A stretch of 64,000 bases of DNA from RUG12461 sp045661345. GTDB lineage: Bacteria > Bacillota > Clostridia > Lachnospirales > Lachnospiraceae. The notes under the pieces were generated by a model. It had not been told where the DNA came from. It made no database searches and worked only from the letters and a program-made list of their open reading frames with translations. Where the stretch lies: positions 1 through 64,000 of the forward strand of contig JAZRFM010000010.1 in assembly GCA_045661345.1 (NCBI GenBank), read 5' to 3'. Shown in pieces: positions 51,943-60,731 of this stretch. Position 1 is the first letter of the stretch; each line of letters opens with the position of its first letter. Both the position numbers and the translations under genes were made by a program.

Positions 51943-54900
51943 ATGACAATTGACATCGTTGAAAATGTATTTATGCTGCTGGCGGCGCTTATCGGTCTCT
52001 TTATCTGTCTGTTCCGTTACATCGAAACGCCGAAACGCGGATGGCTCTATCTGACCATCTTTACTCTTTGTCATATCTTAAGCGACTATTACTGGACGAT
52101 CTATACCCTGATCATACAGGAAAATCCGGATGTTTCCGCGCTGATGGCCTATTTTGGCTGGAATGTGGGCTATCTCGTGCTGCTGCTGGCGGTACTGGAA
52201 ATGCGCCCGAAAGGGGCGAAACGCTTTTTCCATCCTTTGATGCTGCTGCCGATTCCGCTGAACATCTGGCAGCTGACCCTCTATCTTCCCTACGGAGGGA
52301 TCTTTAATAACCTGTGGCAGACCGGTATCACCACGGTGACCGCGGTTCTCTGCATGCAGTCCTTCCTGTACTGGTGCAAGAACAGGAAAGCGGGGGCGCA
52401 TCTTCCGATCACCCACCTGGCGATCCTGGGCTTTGTGCTGACCGAGTACGGGATGTGGACCTCCTCCTGTTTTTCATGGCCGGATGACTGGCGAAATCCC
52501 TATTACTATTTTGCGTTTATCAACTATATTCTGATCATGGTCTTCGGCTGGGCAGTCGGGAAGGATTATGAAGCGGAGGGCATGGAGCATCCGCAGGTAA
52601 GCCGGCAGGAAAGGCAATTCCAGCTGGTTCTGCAGATCATTGCTACCGTGATCATTCTGGGGGGTGGAGCCTGCGGAGGATTTCTTGCAGCCTGGATGAA
52701 ACAGATCCTGACATCCACCACCGGGGAAGAGGGTGCTTACGGGATCATCGCGGTGGTGCTGTTTTTGATTTCCGCCTTTCTGGTCTTGCTGATACTGGCG
52801 CTTCTTTCCGTGATCACCTTCCGGTACCGTTCGATGGAAAAGAACCAGAAAGAATCCGTAAAGAGTTCCAGGAGAAGATACGGGTTTCTGTTTACCCTTC
52901 TGATCACCCTGGGACTCATGATCTTTTCCGTAGCTTATACTTCCATCCGTTTTTATCAGGTGTCGGTTGCGGAGATCTACGGATCCGGGGAAGAGACGGC
53001 ACAATCTGTCGCGACGGAGATGGAAAGCTATCTCTCCGATGCGAGATCCGTCCTGCAGGTGACCGCGGATACTGTGGAACTGATGGCAACAAAGGGCGCG
53101 ACGCCGGGGGAGATTCACGAATTTTTGACTTTCGAAACACAGAATCAGGCCGAAGAGTTTGATGAAAACTTTACCGGACTTTACGGCCTGGTGGACGATG
53201 TCTTTCTGGATGGCTCCGGCTGGGTACCGCCGGCGGATTACGATCCGTTCAGCCGAGAATGGTATCAGACAGTGGTTGCGGGAGATGGCGGGGTTGTGAT
53301 CGTTCCGCCCTATGTGGATGCGCAGACCCATGAAGTGGTCATCACCCTGGGAAAACGGATCCTGCCGGAGAATCAAAAAGGGGAAAATCCGGATGTGGTG
53401 GCGCTGGATATGATCGTAAACCGCATACAGGAAATCGCGGGAGAGGCGAATATCGGCGGCAAGGGGTATTGTGCGGTGGTCAATCAGGACGGACTGATCG
53501 TTGCGCATCATGACGGGCTTCTCGTCGGCCAGAGCTTTTCCGACCTCTACGGGCAGGAGCTCCTCGATGCAGTGACGGCAACGGGGGAGGGAACCCTGGA
53601 TACCAGCATGAACGGTGAGGATTGTACGCTGTTCATCAGCCGGGTCATCGGTCAGTGGTATGTGGTACTGGCCGTGAGTGACCGGGAATTGTTTGCCGAT
53701 GTTTTCTCGCAGCTTGCGGTAAGCGTGATCGTGTCGTTGATCATCTTTGCGCTGATGACGTTTTTCTACTATGTCGGTTACAAGAACGAGCAGGCTTACG
53801 GCAAACAGATGGAGCAGATGCGTATTGACCAGAAGCAGCAGGAATATGAGGCGCAGATGCTGAAGCTGGAAAAGAAGAGTGCCGATGAGGCAAATAAGGC
53901 CAAGAGCAACTTTCTTGCGGATATGTCTCATGAGATCAGGACGCCCATCAACGCGATTTTGGGCATGAATGAGATGATCCTGCGGGAGTCCGGGGAGAAA
54001 GAGACAAAAGAATATGCCAGAAATATCGGGATTTCCGGACGCAACCTGCTGCAGCTGATCAATAGCATCCTGGATTTTTCCAAGATCGAGGACGGCAAGA
54101 TGGAGATCGTGCCGGTCAACTATAACGTCGGCGCTTTGATCTCTTATCTGGAGAACTCCCTCAGAGAACGCGCCGAAGAAAAAGGACTGGAGTTTCTGGT
54201 GCAGGTGGATCAGACGATCCCGTCGGAGCTTTACGGAGATGATGCAAGGATCGGACAGGTTATCATGAATCTTTTGACCAATGCGGTGAAGTACACGGAA
54301 GAAGGCTCTGTGACACTGCTGATAAATGCCAGGGAGCGTGTGGCGGATCAGATCCGGCTCTATGTGGCCGTAAAGGATACAGGGATCGGCATCCGGGAAA
54401 GCGATATGGACAGGCTCTTTGAATCCTTTGAACGCTTGGATGTAGTCAAAAACCGCAATATAGAGGGAACCGGGCTTGGCATGTCCATTACGACGAAGCT
54501 GCTGAAGCTGATGGGAAGCGAGTTGAAGGTGGAGAGCACCTACGGCGAGGGATCCGTTTTCTCATTTACGCTTTGGCAGAGGGTGGAGTCGGACGAGCCG
54601 CTCGGAGATTACAGGCGCATGGTGCAGAATTCCGCCGGAGAGGAGCCGGATGAGGGACTGCTGTATGCCCCCGATGCCAGGATTCTCGTAACGGACGACA
54701 CCCGGATGAATCTGATCGTCGTGGTCAAGCTGCTGAAGCGAACCGGGGTACGGATTGATACGGCCCAGAGCGGAGAAGAGGCAATATGCCTGACGGCACA
54801 GACCGCTTATGACCTGATTCTCATGGATCAGCGGATGCCGGAGCTTGACGGCACGGAGACGCTGAAACGCATTCGCGCACAGGAAAACGGGAAAAATAAG

Positions 54901-55557
54901 GATACGCCGGTGATCTGTCTGACAGCGGATGCCATCAGAGGTGCGAAGGAGCATTATCTCACGGAAGGATTTACGGATTATCTGACCAAGCCGGTAAACG
55001 GGTATGCCCTGGAAAAAATGCTGCTGAACTACCTTCCCCCGGAGTTGGTGCGGCAGGTGGAGCAGGTACAGAATGCCGGGGAAGAGGCGGAGTCACCGGA
55101 GCAGGAAAGAAAAGACCGGGGCATTCCGTGGAGGGCGGCGCTGCAAAGAAACGGGATCGATACGGCCACCGGCATGATGCATTGTCAGGAGGATGAAGAG
55201 ATCTACCGGGAGATTCTGACGGAGTTTTTCCGGGAATACCGTTCCCGGAAGGGATATCTGAAGAAATACTGGCAGGAGAAGGACTGGGAGAACTACATGA
55301 TTTACGTGCACTCCTTAAAGAGCTCGGCAAAGACCATCGGTGCGGAGGAACTGTCCGCTTTGGCGGGGACTCTGGAGACCGCAGCCAGGGAAATAGACGA
55401 AGAGGTGCTGGAAAGAGAGCACGGGAAGGCCTTGCAGTATTACGGGGAAGCGATTTCAGCCATTCAGGAAGCTCTTGCCCTCCCGGAAGAGGCGTCAAAG
55501 TCCGACGGGGATTCGGATATCCTGGAGTTCTCTCCCGTGGAGCATAAGGATCGGTAA
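51943..55557 (+). CDS. Hybrid sensor histidine kinase with dCache, receiver and Hpt domains
   Basis: This 1204-residue protein starts with about seven membrane helices (about 8-240). Another pair of helices brackets a dCache-like extracellular sensor (about 345-590). A coiled coil (about 620-655) leads to HisKA with MSHEIRTPINA (phospho-His about 662). HATPase follows (about 765-885, VKDTGIGI and EGTGLGMSI), then a receiver with ILMDQRMPELDG (Asp about 963). The C-terminal Hpt has YVHSLKSSAKTIGA (His about 1121). A complete phosphorelay is thus in one chain. No dedicated output regulator is adjacent. It is convergent with the next kinase, leaving a 12-base gap. Confidence 0.88.
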   Translation: MTIDIVENVFMLLAALIGLFICLFRYIETPKRGWLYLTIFTLCHILSDYYWTIYTLIIQENPDVSALMAYFGWNVGYLVLLLAVLEMRPKGAKRFFHPLMLLPIPLNIWQLTLYLPYGGIFNNLWQTGITTVTAVLCMQSFLYWCKNRKAGAHLPITHLAILGFVLTEYGMWTSSCFSWPDDWRNPYYYFAFINYILIMVFGWAVGKDYEAEGMEHPQVSRQERQFQLVLQIIATVIILGGGACGGFLAAWMKQILTSTTGEEGAYGIIAVVLFLISAFLVLLILALLSVITFRYRSMEKNQKESVKSSRRRYGFLFTLLITLGLMIFSVAYTSIRFYQVSVAEIYGSGEETAQSVATEMESYLSDARSVLQVTADTVELMATKGATPGEIHEFLTFETQNQAEEFDENFTGLYGLVDDVFLDGSGWVPPADYDPFSREWYQTVVAGDGGVVIVPPYVDAQTHEVVITLGKRILPENQKGENPDVVALDMIVNRIQEIAGEANIGGKGYCAVVNQDGLIVAHHDGLLVGQSFSDLYGQELLDAVTATGEGTLDTSMNGEDCTLFISRVIGQWYVVLAVSDRELFADVFSQLAVSVIVSLIIFALMTFFYYVGYKNEQAYGKQMEQMRIDQKQQEYEAQMLKLEKKSADEANKAKSNFLADMSHEIRTPINAILGMNEMILRESGEKETKEYARNIGISGRNLLQLINSILDFSKIEDGKMEIVPVNYNVGALISYLENSLRERAEEKGLEFLVQVDQTIPSELYGDDARIGQVIMNLLTNAVKYTEEGSVTLLINARERVADQIRLYVAVKDTGIGIRESDMDRLFESFERLDVVKNRNIEGTGLGMSITTKLLKLMGSELKVESTYGEGSVFSFTLWQRVESDEPLGDYRRMVQNSAGEEPDEGLLYAPDARILVTDDTRMNLIVVVKLLKRTGVRIDTAQSGEEAICLTAQTAYDLILMDQRMPELDGTETLKRIRAQENGKNKDTPVICLTADAIRGAKEHYLTEGFTDYLTKPVNGYALEKMLLNYLPPELVRQVEQVQNAGEEAESPEQERKDRGIPWRAALQRNGIDTATGMMHCQEDEEIYREILTEFFREYRSRKGYLKKYWQEKDWENYMIYVHSLKSSAKTIGAEELSALAGTLETAAREIDEEVLEREHGKALQYYGEAISAIQEALALPEEASKSDGDSDILEFSPVEHKDR

Positions 55558-55569
55558 GGAAGGGAAGGC

Positions 55570-57795
55570 CTAAGATCTGTTCACCTTTTCTGCAGGCAGC
55601 AGTTTCATCAGCATCTGTTCCAGATCGGTTCCGAGGACGGGTTTGGTCAGATACCCGCGAAAACCGATCTTCTGATATTCTTCCGCTGCGCCGGTCAGGA
55701 CGTTTGCAGTCAGCATGACGGCCGGTGTTTCGGTGTTCAGCCCGGAGGATTCAATCTCCCGGAAGGTTTCGATGCCGTCTTTTTCGGGCATACGGTGATC
55801 CAGCAGGAGCACATCATATTTTTTCTCCCGGCAGAGGCGGATCGCTTCGTCTCCGCTTGTTGCTTTATCGATCCGGATACCCGTGTTTTTCAGCAATCCC
55901 TCGATGACCTTGAGATTGACGGTCACATCATCCACCACCAGGATCATGGCGTCAGGTGCCCGGAAGGATTCCCGATAGGTACCGGGCGCCGTTTCTGTTT
56001 TCTTCGATGAGAAAGGTCCGATGGGGGCGGGATCCATGATCTTCTGCGGAAGTACGATCTTGAAGCAGCTTCCGTGTCCGGGTTCACTGTCTACCGTGAT
56101 GGAGCCCTGCATCAGGGAAAGCAGCTCTTTGGTGATGGAAAGCCCAAGCCCGGTGCCCTGTATGGTGGCATTCTGCTTTTCATTGACGCGCCGGAAGGCA
56201 TCGAACAGATATTTTTGATCCTCCCTGGAAATGCCGATCCCCGTATCATACACCTGCAGAATAAGATCCACGAAGCCTGTCGTCGTATCCTCGGCGGACA
56301 TGGCCACCGTGACGCCCCCTTCCTTTGTGTACTTGATCGCATTGGAGATGATATTGGAGAGAACCTGCTTGATATGAGCGAGATCTCCGTGCAGACGGGC
56401 GGGAATGGTGGCGTCGCAGGACATTCGAAGATAAAGATCCTTGCTTTGGGCGATCTGCTCAAAGGTGGCCTGACAGTCCCTTAAGATCCGGTGAGGATCA
56501 TACTCCACGGGGTGGATCTCCATTTTATTGGCTTCGATCTTGGAGAAATCGAGAATGTCGCTGATCAGAGCAAGCAGATTTTCTCCGGAGGACCGGATGT
56601 TTTCGGCATAGTCGGAGATCTCCGGATCTGTCGTCGCACGCAGGATCAGCTCATTCATGCCAAGCACGGAATTCAGCGGGGTACGGATTTCGTGGGACAT
56701 ATTGGCAAGGAAGAGGCTCTTCGCCTGATTTGCCTGATCTGCTTCATTCTTTGCCTCCTGAATCTCGGTGAGGAAGTGCTTTGCTTCCGTGGTGTCCTCC
56801 ACCAGAAAATAAGTACCGATCTCCTGGTGGTGTCTGTCCGTCAGCTGACGGCAGCGGAACCGGTAATATGCCGTCTCATCGCCCTCTTCCCCCGGTACGG
56901 GTTTGCTGTATTCCGTGGTCCCGAACCGTTCTCCCTTCTTTTCCAGTTCCTTCAGAACGGATGCGATGGGTTCGCAGGAAAAGTTGTACCCTTCCGTACT
57001 GACGGAAAAATGCTTCCTGAAGAAATCATTGGCATAGATGCATTCATTGTTGATGTCAAACAGGACGAGACCTTCATTCATATCACCTACCGCCCGCTCG
57101 ATGGAAATGATCCGAAGACTTCTCGGAACAAAAATCTCCGCGAAGAAATAGATCAAGGTACCGCCGATCCCGTAAAAGACAATGGAAATATCCAGAGGAA
57201 GCGAAAGGACAATATAGATGACATTCAAAAACACCACGAGCAGAAGCACGGAGAGAATGATGGCATACTTTGTGCGATAGAGGCTGCGGCTTTTTGCGAT
57301 CATGCGGAGGATGAAGAAAAAGCCCACCAGAATGGCGAGATATGCGATCGCCAGGTGGATGTAAAACGGGACATGGGAAGTGGTCTGATAGTAGGGGATT
57401 CCGTAGGCATCCTGAAATTCGTAAACGGTAAAAACATGACCGAGTACCGGATTCAGAAGGATGGAAACGGAATCCGCTGCCATGATCAGTGCCATGGGCA
57501 GTCTCAGCCGCTTCAAAATGGCGTCATGCTCCGTGTAGGAGAGGCAGAACCCGCATAAACCATAGATGATCCAGTCAATGGATACAAAATAAAAGCAGTA
57601 GGCAATCCCGGCAAAACCGGGGCTGTTTGCAACTGCCACCAGGATATTGGCTGTGACTGCCACCACGCCGACTTCCAGCGTTAAACGAAGCCATCTGCTG
57701 TATTTTTTCTTGACGCGCCGCAAAGCGATGACCGTGGACATCAGCATGAGGATCGTCAGACTGTCGATAATCACATAGATGATTTTGGTATACAT
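55570..57795 (-). CDS. Hybrid histidine kinase with 7TM and PAS sensor
   Basis: This 741-residue protein has seven N-terminal membrane helices (about 5-225, 7TM histidine kinase type). A PAS-like region (about 235-345) contains LFDINNECIYANDFF. HisKA has ANMSHEIRTPLNSVLG (His about 365), HATPase has VYDTGIGIS and GTGLGLSI (about 460-590), and the C-terminal receiver has LLLDHRMPEKDG (Asp about 665). There is no Hpt domain, unlike the neighbour, so phosphoryl groups could pass to that neighbour's Hpt. The start ATG at 57795 is close to the promoter of the divergent NifU-like gene. Confidence 0.85.
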   Translation of the reverse strand: MYTKIIYVIIDSLTILMLMSTVIALRRVKKKYSRWLRLTLEVGVVAVTANILVAVANSPGFAGIAYCFYFVSIDWIIYGLCGFCLSYTEHDAILKRLRLPMALIMAADSVSILLNPVLGHVFTVYEFQDAYGIPYYQTTSHVPFYIHLAIAYLAILVGFFFILRMIAKSRSLYRTKYAIILSVLLLVVFLNVIYIVLSLPLDISIVFYGIGGTLIYFFAEIFVPRSLRIISIERAVGDMNEGLVLFDINNECIYANDFFRKHFSVSTEGYNFSCEPIASVLKELEKKGERFGTTEYSKPVPGEEGDETAYYRFRCRQLTDRHHQEIGTYFLVEDTTEAKHFLTEIQEAKNEADQANQAKSLFLANMSHEIRTPLNSVLGMNELILRATTDPEISDYAENIRSSGENLLALISDILDFSKIEANKMEIHPVEYDPHRILRDCQATFEQIAQSKDLYLRMSCDATIPARLHGDLAHIKQVLSNIISNAIKYTKEGGVTVAMSAEDTTTGFVDLILQVYDTGIGISREDQKYLFDAFRRVNEKQNATIQGTGLGLSITKELLSLMQGSITVDSEPGHGSCFKIVLPQKIMDPAPIGPFSSKKTETAPGTYRESFRAPDAMILVVDDVTVNLKVIEGLLKNTGIRIDKATSGDEAIRLCREKKYDVLLLDHRMPEKDGIETFREIESSGLNTETPAVMLTANVLTGAAEEYQKIGFRGYLTKPVLGTDLEQMLMKLLPAEKVNRS

Positions 57796-57822
57796 GCAGT
57801 TATTATAGCAAATTTCTGACCG

Positions 57823-57851
57823 TTTACAAATGAGCGGAAAAAGTGTATAAT
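57823..57851 (+). promoter_or_regulatory. Promoter of the NifU-like/GGGtGRT operon
   Basis: TTTACA (57823-57828), a 17-bp spacer and TATAAT (57846-57851). Only 62 bases lie between this -10 and the coding start. Confidence 0.75.
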
Positions 57852-57912
57852 TTTCCCGTATTTCGGACTCTTATTGGACCCGTACGGAAGATTAAAACAG
57901 GAGGTAGATTTC

Positions 57913-58605
57913 ATGGTTTATTCGACAGAAGTGAAGGGTATGTGCCCTGTACATCAGGGTGTACACCACGGTGCTGCTCCGATACCGGAAGAGGCAAAAT
58001 GGGTAAAGGCCAAAGAGGTAAAGGACATTTCCGGCTATACGCATGGCATTGGCTGGTGCGCACCGCAGCAGGGCTGCTGCAAATTGTCCCTGAATGTCAA
58101 GGACGGTATCATCCAGGAGGCGCTGGTGGAGACCATCGGCTGCTCCGGCATGACCCATTCTGCCGCGATGGCGGCGGAGATCCTCCCGGGACTGACGATC
58201 CTGGAAGCATTGAATACGGATCTTGTCTGTGACGCGATCAATACAGCGATGCGCGAGCTGTTTTTGCAGATCGTGTACGGCCGTTCCCAAAGTGCTTTTT
58301 CCGAGGACGGTCTGCAGATCGGCGCAGGGCTGGAGGATCTCGGCAAAGGGGCTCGTTCCATGGTGGGTACCACCTACGGCACTCTGGAAAAGGGACCGCG
58401 TTATCTGGAGCTGACGGATGGCTATATCACGGAGCTTGCGCTGGATGAGGACGATGAGATCATCGGCTACAAGTACATCAACTTCGGAAAGATGATGGAC
58501 TTCATCAAAGCCGGCGATGATCCGAAGACGGCAGTTGAGAAAGCATCCGGACAGTACGGGCGAGTCAAAGATGCGGTCAGATGTATTGATCCGCGCAAAG
58601 AATAA
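57913..58605 (+). CDS. NifU-like iron-sulfur scaffold-type protein
   Basis: This 230-residue protein is larger than the usual NifU/IscU scaffold of about 130 residues. It keeps the pattern of the fold: GWCAPQQGCCKLSLNVKDGII (about 36-56), a strand pair, then ETIGCSGMTHSAAMAAEIL (about 62-80). The Cys positions are candidate cluster ligands. The C-terminal third (about 150-230) is specific to this branch. It is always worth reading with the next gene, a GGGtGRT protein, with which it forms a conserved but poorly characterised pair. AGGAGGTAG lies about 8 bases before ATG 57913. Confidence 0.75.
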   Translation: MVYSTEVKGMCPVHQGVHHGAAPIPEEAKWVKAKEVKDISGYTHGIGWCAPQQGCCKLSLNVKDGIIQEALVETIGCSGMTHSAAMAAEILPGLTILEALNTDLVCDAINTAMRELFLQIVYGRSQSAFSEDGLQIGAGLEDLGKGARSMVGTTYGTLEKGPRYLELTDGYITELALDEDDEIIGYKYINFGKMMDFIKAGDDPKTAVEKASGQYGRVKDAVRCIDPRKE

Positions 58606-58623
58606 TACAGGGAGGAAAGAAAA

Positions 58624-59643
58624 ATGGCGACTTTTGAATCTTATGAAAGAAGAGAGAAACAGATCCTTTCCAAACTGTCGGAGTATGGGATCGGATCCAT
58701 CGATGAAGCAGAAAAGATTACCAAAGATGCGGGACTGGATGTCTATCATATGGTAGAGGGGATTCAGCCGATCTGCTTTGAGAATGCGAAGTGGGCTTAC
58801 ACGGTTGGCGCAGCCATCGCGATTAAGAAAAACTGCAGAAAGGCCTCCGAAGCTGCGGCAGCCATCGGAGAGGGTCTGCAGGCGTTCTGCATTCCGGGCT
58901 CCGTTGCGGATCGCCGGAAGGTCGGTCTTGGTCACGGCAATCTCGGCAAGATGCTGCTGGAAGAGGATACGGAGTGCTTCGCATTCCTCGCGGGACATGA
59001 ATCCTTTGCAGCTGCGGAAGGCGCAATCGGTATCGCGGAGAAGGCCAACAAGGTGCGTCAGAAACCCCTCCGGGTTATCTTGAACGGACTCGGCAAGGAT
59101 GCGGCGCAGATCATCTCCCGTGTCAACGGCTTTACCTATGTGGAGACCGAATATGATTACTTTACCGGGGAGCTGAAGGAAGTGTTCCGGAAATGCTACT
59201 CCAAGGACGAAAAGAGTCCCCGCGCCCTGGTCAACTGCTATGGCGCCAACGACGTACAGGAAGGCGTGGCCATCATGTGGCATGAGAACGTGGACGTTTC
59301 CATCACCGGAAACTCGACGAACCCCACCAGATTCCAGCATCCGGTAGCAGGCACCTACAAGAAGGAGCGCAGCGAAGCCGGAAAGAAATATTTCTCGGTT
59401 GCTTCCGGCGGCGGTACGGGACGTACCCTTCACCCGGACAACATGGCGGCAGGTCCGGCATCCTATGGTATGACGGATACGATGGGACGTATGCATTCGG
59501 ATGCACAGTTCGCAGGTTCCTCTTCCGTGCCGGCACATGTGGAGATGATGGGTCTGATCGGTGCAGGCAACAACCCGATGGTTGGCATGACGGTTTCGGT
59601 TGCGGTTTCCATCGAAGAGGCGGCAAAAGCCGGAAAGTTCTGA
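58624..59643 (+). CDS. GGGtGRT family protein
   Basis: This 339-residue protein is named after the motif visible at VASGGGTGRTLHPDN (about 259). Other conserved stretches are YTVGAAIAIKK (about 59), GSVADRRKVGLGHGNLGKMLLEED (about 93-116), and a C-terminal GLIGAGNNPMVGMTVSVAV. The family has no membrane helices or known enzyme motif. It is found in anaerobes beside a NifU-like protein, as here, 18 bases downstream. A role in metal-cluster handling is only an inference from that pairing. GGGAGG precedes the ATG, and a strong terminator follows. Confidence 0.85.
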   Translation: MATFESYERREKQILSKLSEYGIGSIDEAEKITKDAGLDVYHMVEGIQPICFENAKWAYTVGAAIAIKKNCRKASEAAAAIGEGLQAFCIPGSVADRRKVGLGHGNLGKMLLEEDTECFAFLAGHESFAAAEGAIGIAEKANKVRQKPLRVILNGLGKDAAQIISRVNGFTYVETEYDYFTGELKEVFRKCYSKDEKSPRALVNCYGANDVQEGVAIMWHENVDVSITGNSTNPTRFQHPVAGTYKKERSEAGKKYFSVASGGGTGRTLHPDNMAAGPASYGMTDTMGRMHSDAQFAGSSSVPAHVEMMGLIGAGNNPMVGMTVSVAVSIEEAAKAGKF

Positions 59644-59676
59644 TTTTCAAGGAAACACGGATGGAGCAATAGAAAG

Positions 59677-59709
59677 ATCCGGCGGCATGGAACAGTGCCG
59701 CCGGATTTT
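59677..59709 (+). terminator. Intrinsic terminator after the GGGtGRT gene
   Basis: The perfect 11-bp stem ATCCGGCGGCA (59677-59687) and TGCCGCCGGAT (59696-59706) is followed by a short T-run. Confidence 0.8.
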
Positions 59710-59736
59710 GCATATGATTTGGACAGGGAGAACAGC

Positions 59737-60231
59737 ATGATGGAAGAGAAACCGGAGGATCTGTACGAAAGGATCGTAAGGCAGATGATGGAAAAGGGAC
59801 TGACCATCGCGCTGATGGAAAGCTGTACCGGCGGGTATCTGGCGTCCCTGATCACGGACGTGGAGGGGGCTTCCGGGATTTTCTACGGTTCCTGCGTGAC
59901 ATACTGCAACGAGGAAAAGATCCGGCAGGGCGTCCGGGTCGAAGTAATCAACACTTACGGGGTGTATTCCGAGGAGACCGCACGGGCCATGGCGACTGCC
60001 TGCAGAACCTCCTACTGTACCGACATCGGCATCGGTGTGACAGGCACCCTCGGCAGAAAAGACCCCCATAACCGGGACAGCCTTCGGGGAGAGATCTTTT
60101 TTGCCGTTGATTGGGAGGGGAACCTCAGATCACAGAAGTTATGGGTCAAAAATACAGAAAATCGCCGCTTGGCAAAGGTTGAGACAGCAGAAGCTGTTGG
60201 ATTTCTGCTGGAACGGTTTTTGCTTGACTGA
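59737..60231 (+). CDS. pncC: Nicotinamide-nucleotide amidohydrolase (CinA C-terminal domain)
   Basis: This 164-residue protein is the stand-alone CinA C-terminal/PncC type. ALMESCTGGYLASLITD (about 25-41) holds the E-S-x-T-G-G nucleophile region, followed by YGSCVTYCNEEK (about 50) and IGVTGTLGRKDP (about 98). It deamidates NMN to nicotinate mononucleotide in NAD recycling. Usual CinA has an extra N-terminal MoCF domain, absent here. The start is ATG 59737 with GGGAGAA upstream. The Fur-family gene follows after about 20 bases. Confidence 0.85.
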   Translation: MMEEKPEDLYERIVRQMMEKGLTIALMESCTGGYLASLITDVEGASGIFYGSCVTYCNEEKIRQGVRVEVINTYGVYSEETARAMATACRTSYCTDIGIGVTGTLGRKDPHNRDSLRGEIFFAVDWEGNLRSQKLWVKNTENRRLAKVETAEAVGFLLERFLLD

Positions 60232-60251
60232 GGCTTGAAAAGGGGATGGAC

Positions 60252-60677
60252 ATGCCGGAAAAGGGAAGTTATAAAACAAAACAAAGGGAAGAGCTTTTGG
60301 AGCATATCGAAGAAACCCGCGGCGAGCATTTTACGGCGGCAGATATATGCGAAAAGATGCGAAAGAATGGGAGCACAATTGGTACCGCCACGGTGTACAG
60401 ACAGCTGGAACGACTGGTGGATGAGGGCGTGATCAGCAAGTATTTTATTGACGAAAGCAGCAGTGCCTGCTTCGAGTACATGGATCCCGGCGCTCATCAA
60501 AAGCATGCCCCCTGTTATCATTGTAAATGTGAAAGATGCGGGAAGCTCATTCATATGGACTGCAGCGAGATTACGGAGCTTACGGAGCACCTTCGAAGTG
60601 AACACGGCTTTACAATTGATCCCAGACGCACGGTATTCTACGGGGTATGCGAAGAATGCGCATTGTCTTTGCCATAG
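60252..60677 (+). CDS. Fur-family transcriptional regulator
   Basis: This protein of about 141 residues has a winged-helix DNA-binding half (about 5-80): HFTAADICEKM and GTATVYRQLERLVDEGVI. The dimerisation half has Fur metal sites HAPCYHCKCERCGKLIHMDC (about 92-111) and CEECAL at the end, forming the structural Cys4 zinc site. Zur, PerR and Fur cannot be told apart with confidence; the extra His/Cys around 90-97 leans to Zur. ATG 60252 is preferred because AGGGG directly abuts the ATG at 60246. Confidence 0.82.
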   Translation: MPEKGSYKTKQREELLEHIEETRGEHFTAADICEKMRKNGSTIGTATVYRQLERLVDEGVISKYFIDESSSACFEYMDPGAHQKHAPCYHCKCERCGKLIHMDCSEITELTEHLRSEHGFTIDPRRTVFYGVCEECALSLP

Positions 60678-60697
60678 CTGGGCAGATGCGGTATAAT
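60669..60697 (+). promoter_or_regulatory. Promoter of proS
   Basis: TTGCCA (60669-60674), a 17-bp spacer and TATAAT (60692-60697), overlapping the end of the Fur-family gene. It rules out translation from the ATG at 60699. Confidence 0.7.
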
Positions 60698-60731
60698 AAT
60701 GGGGCATTATGGAGAAAAGGTGGAAGAAGCA

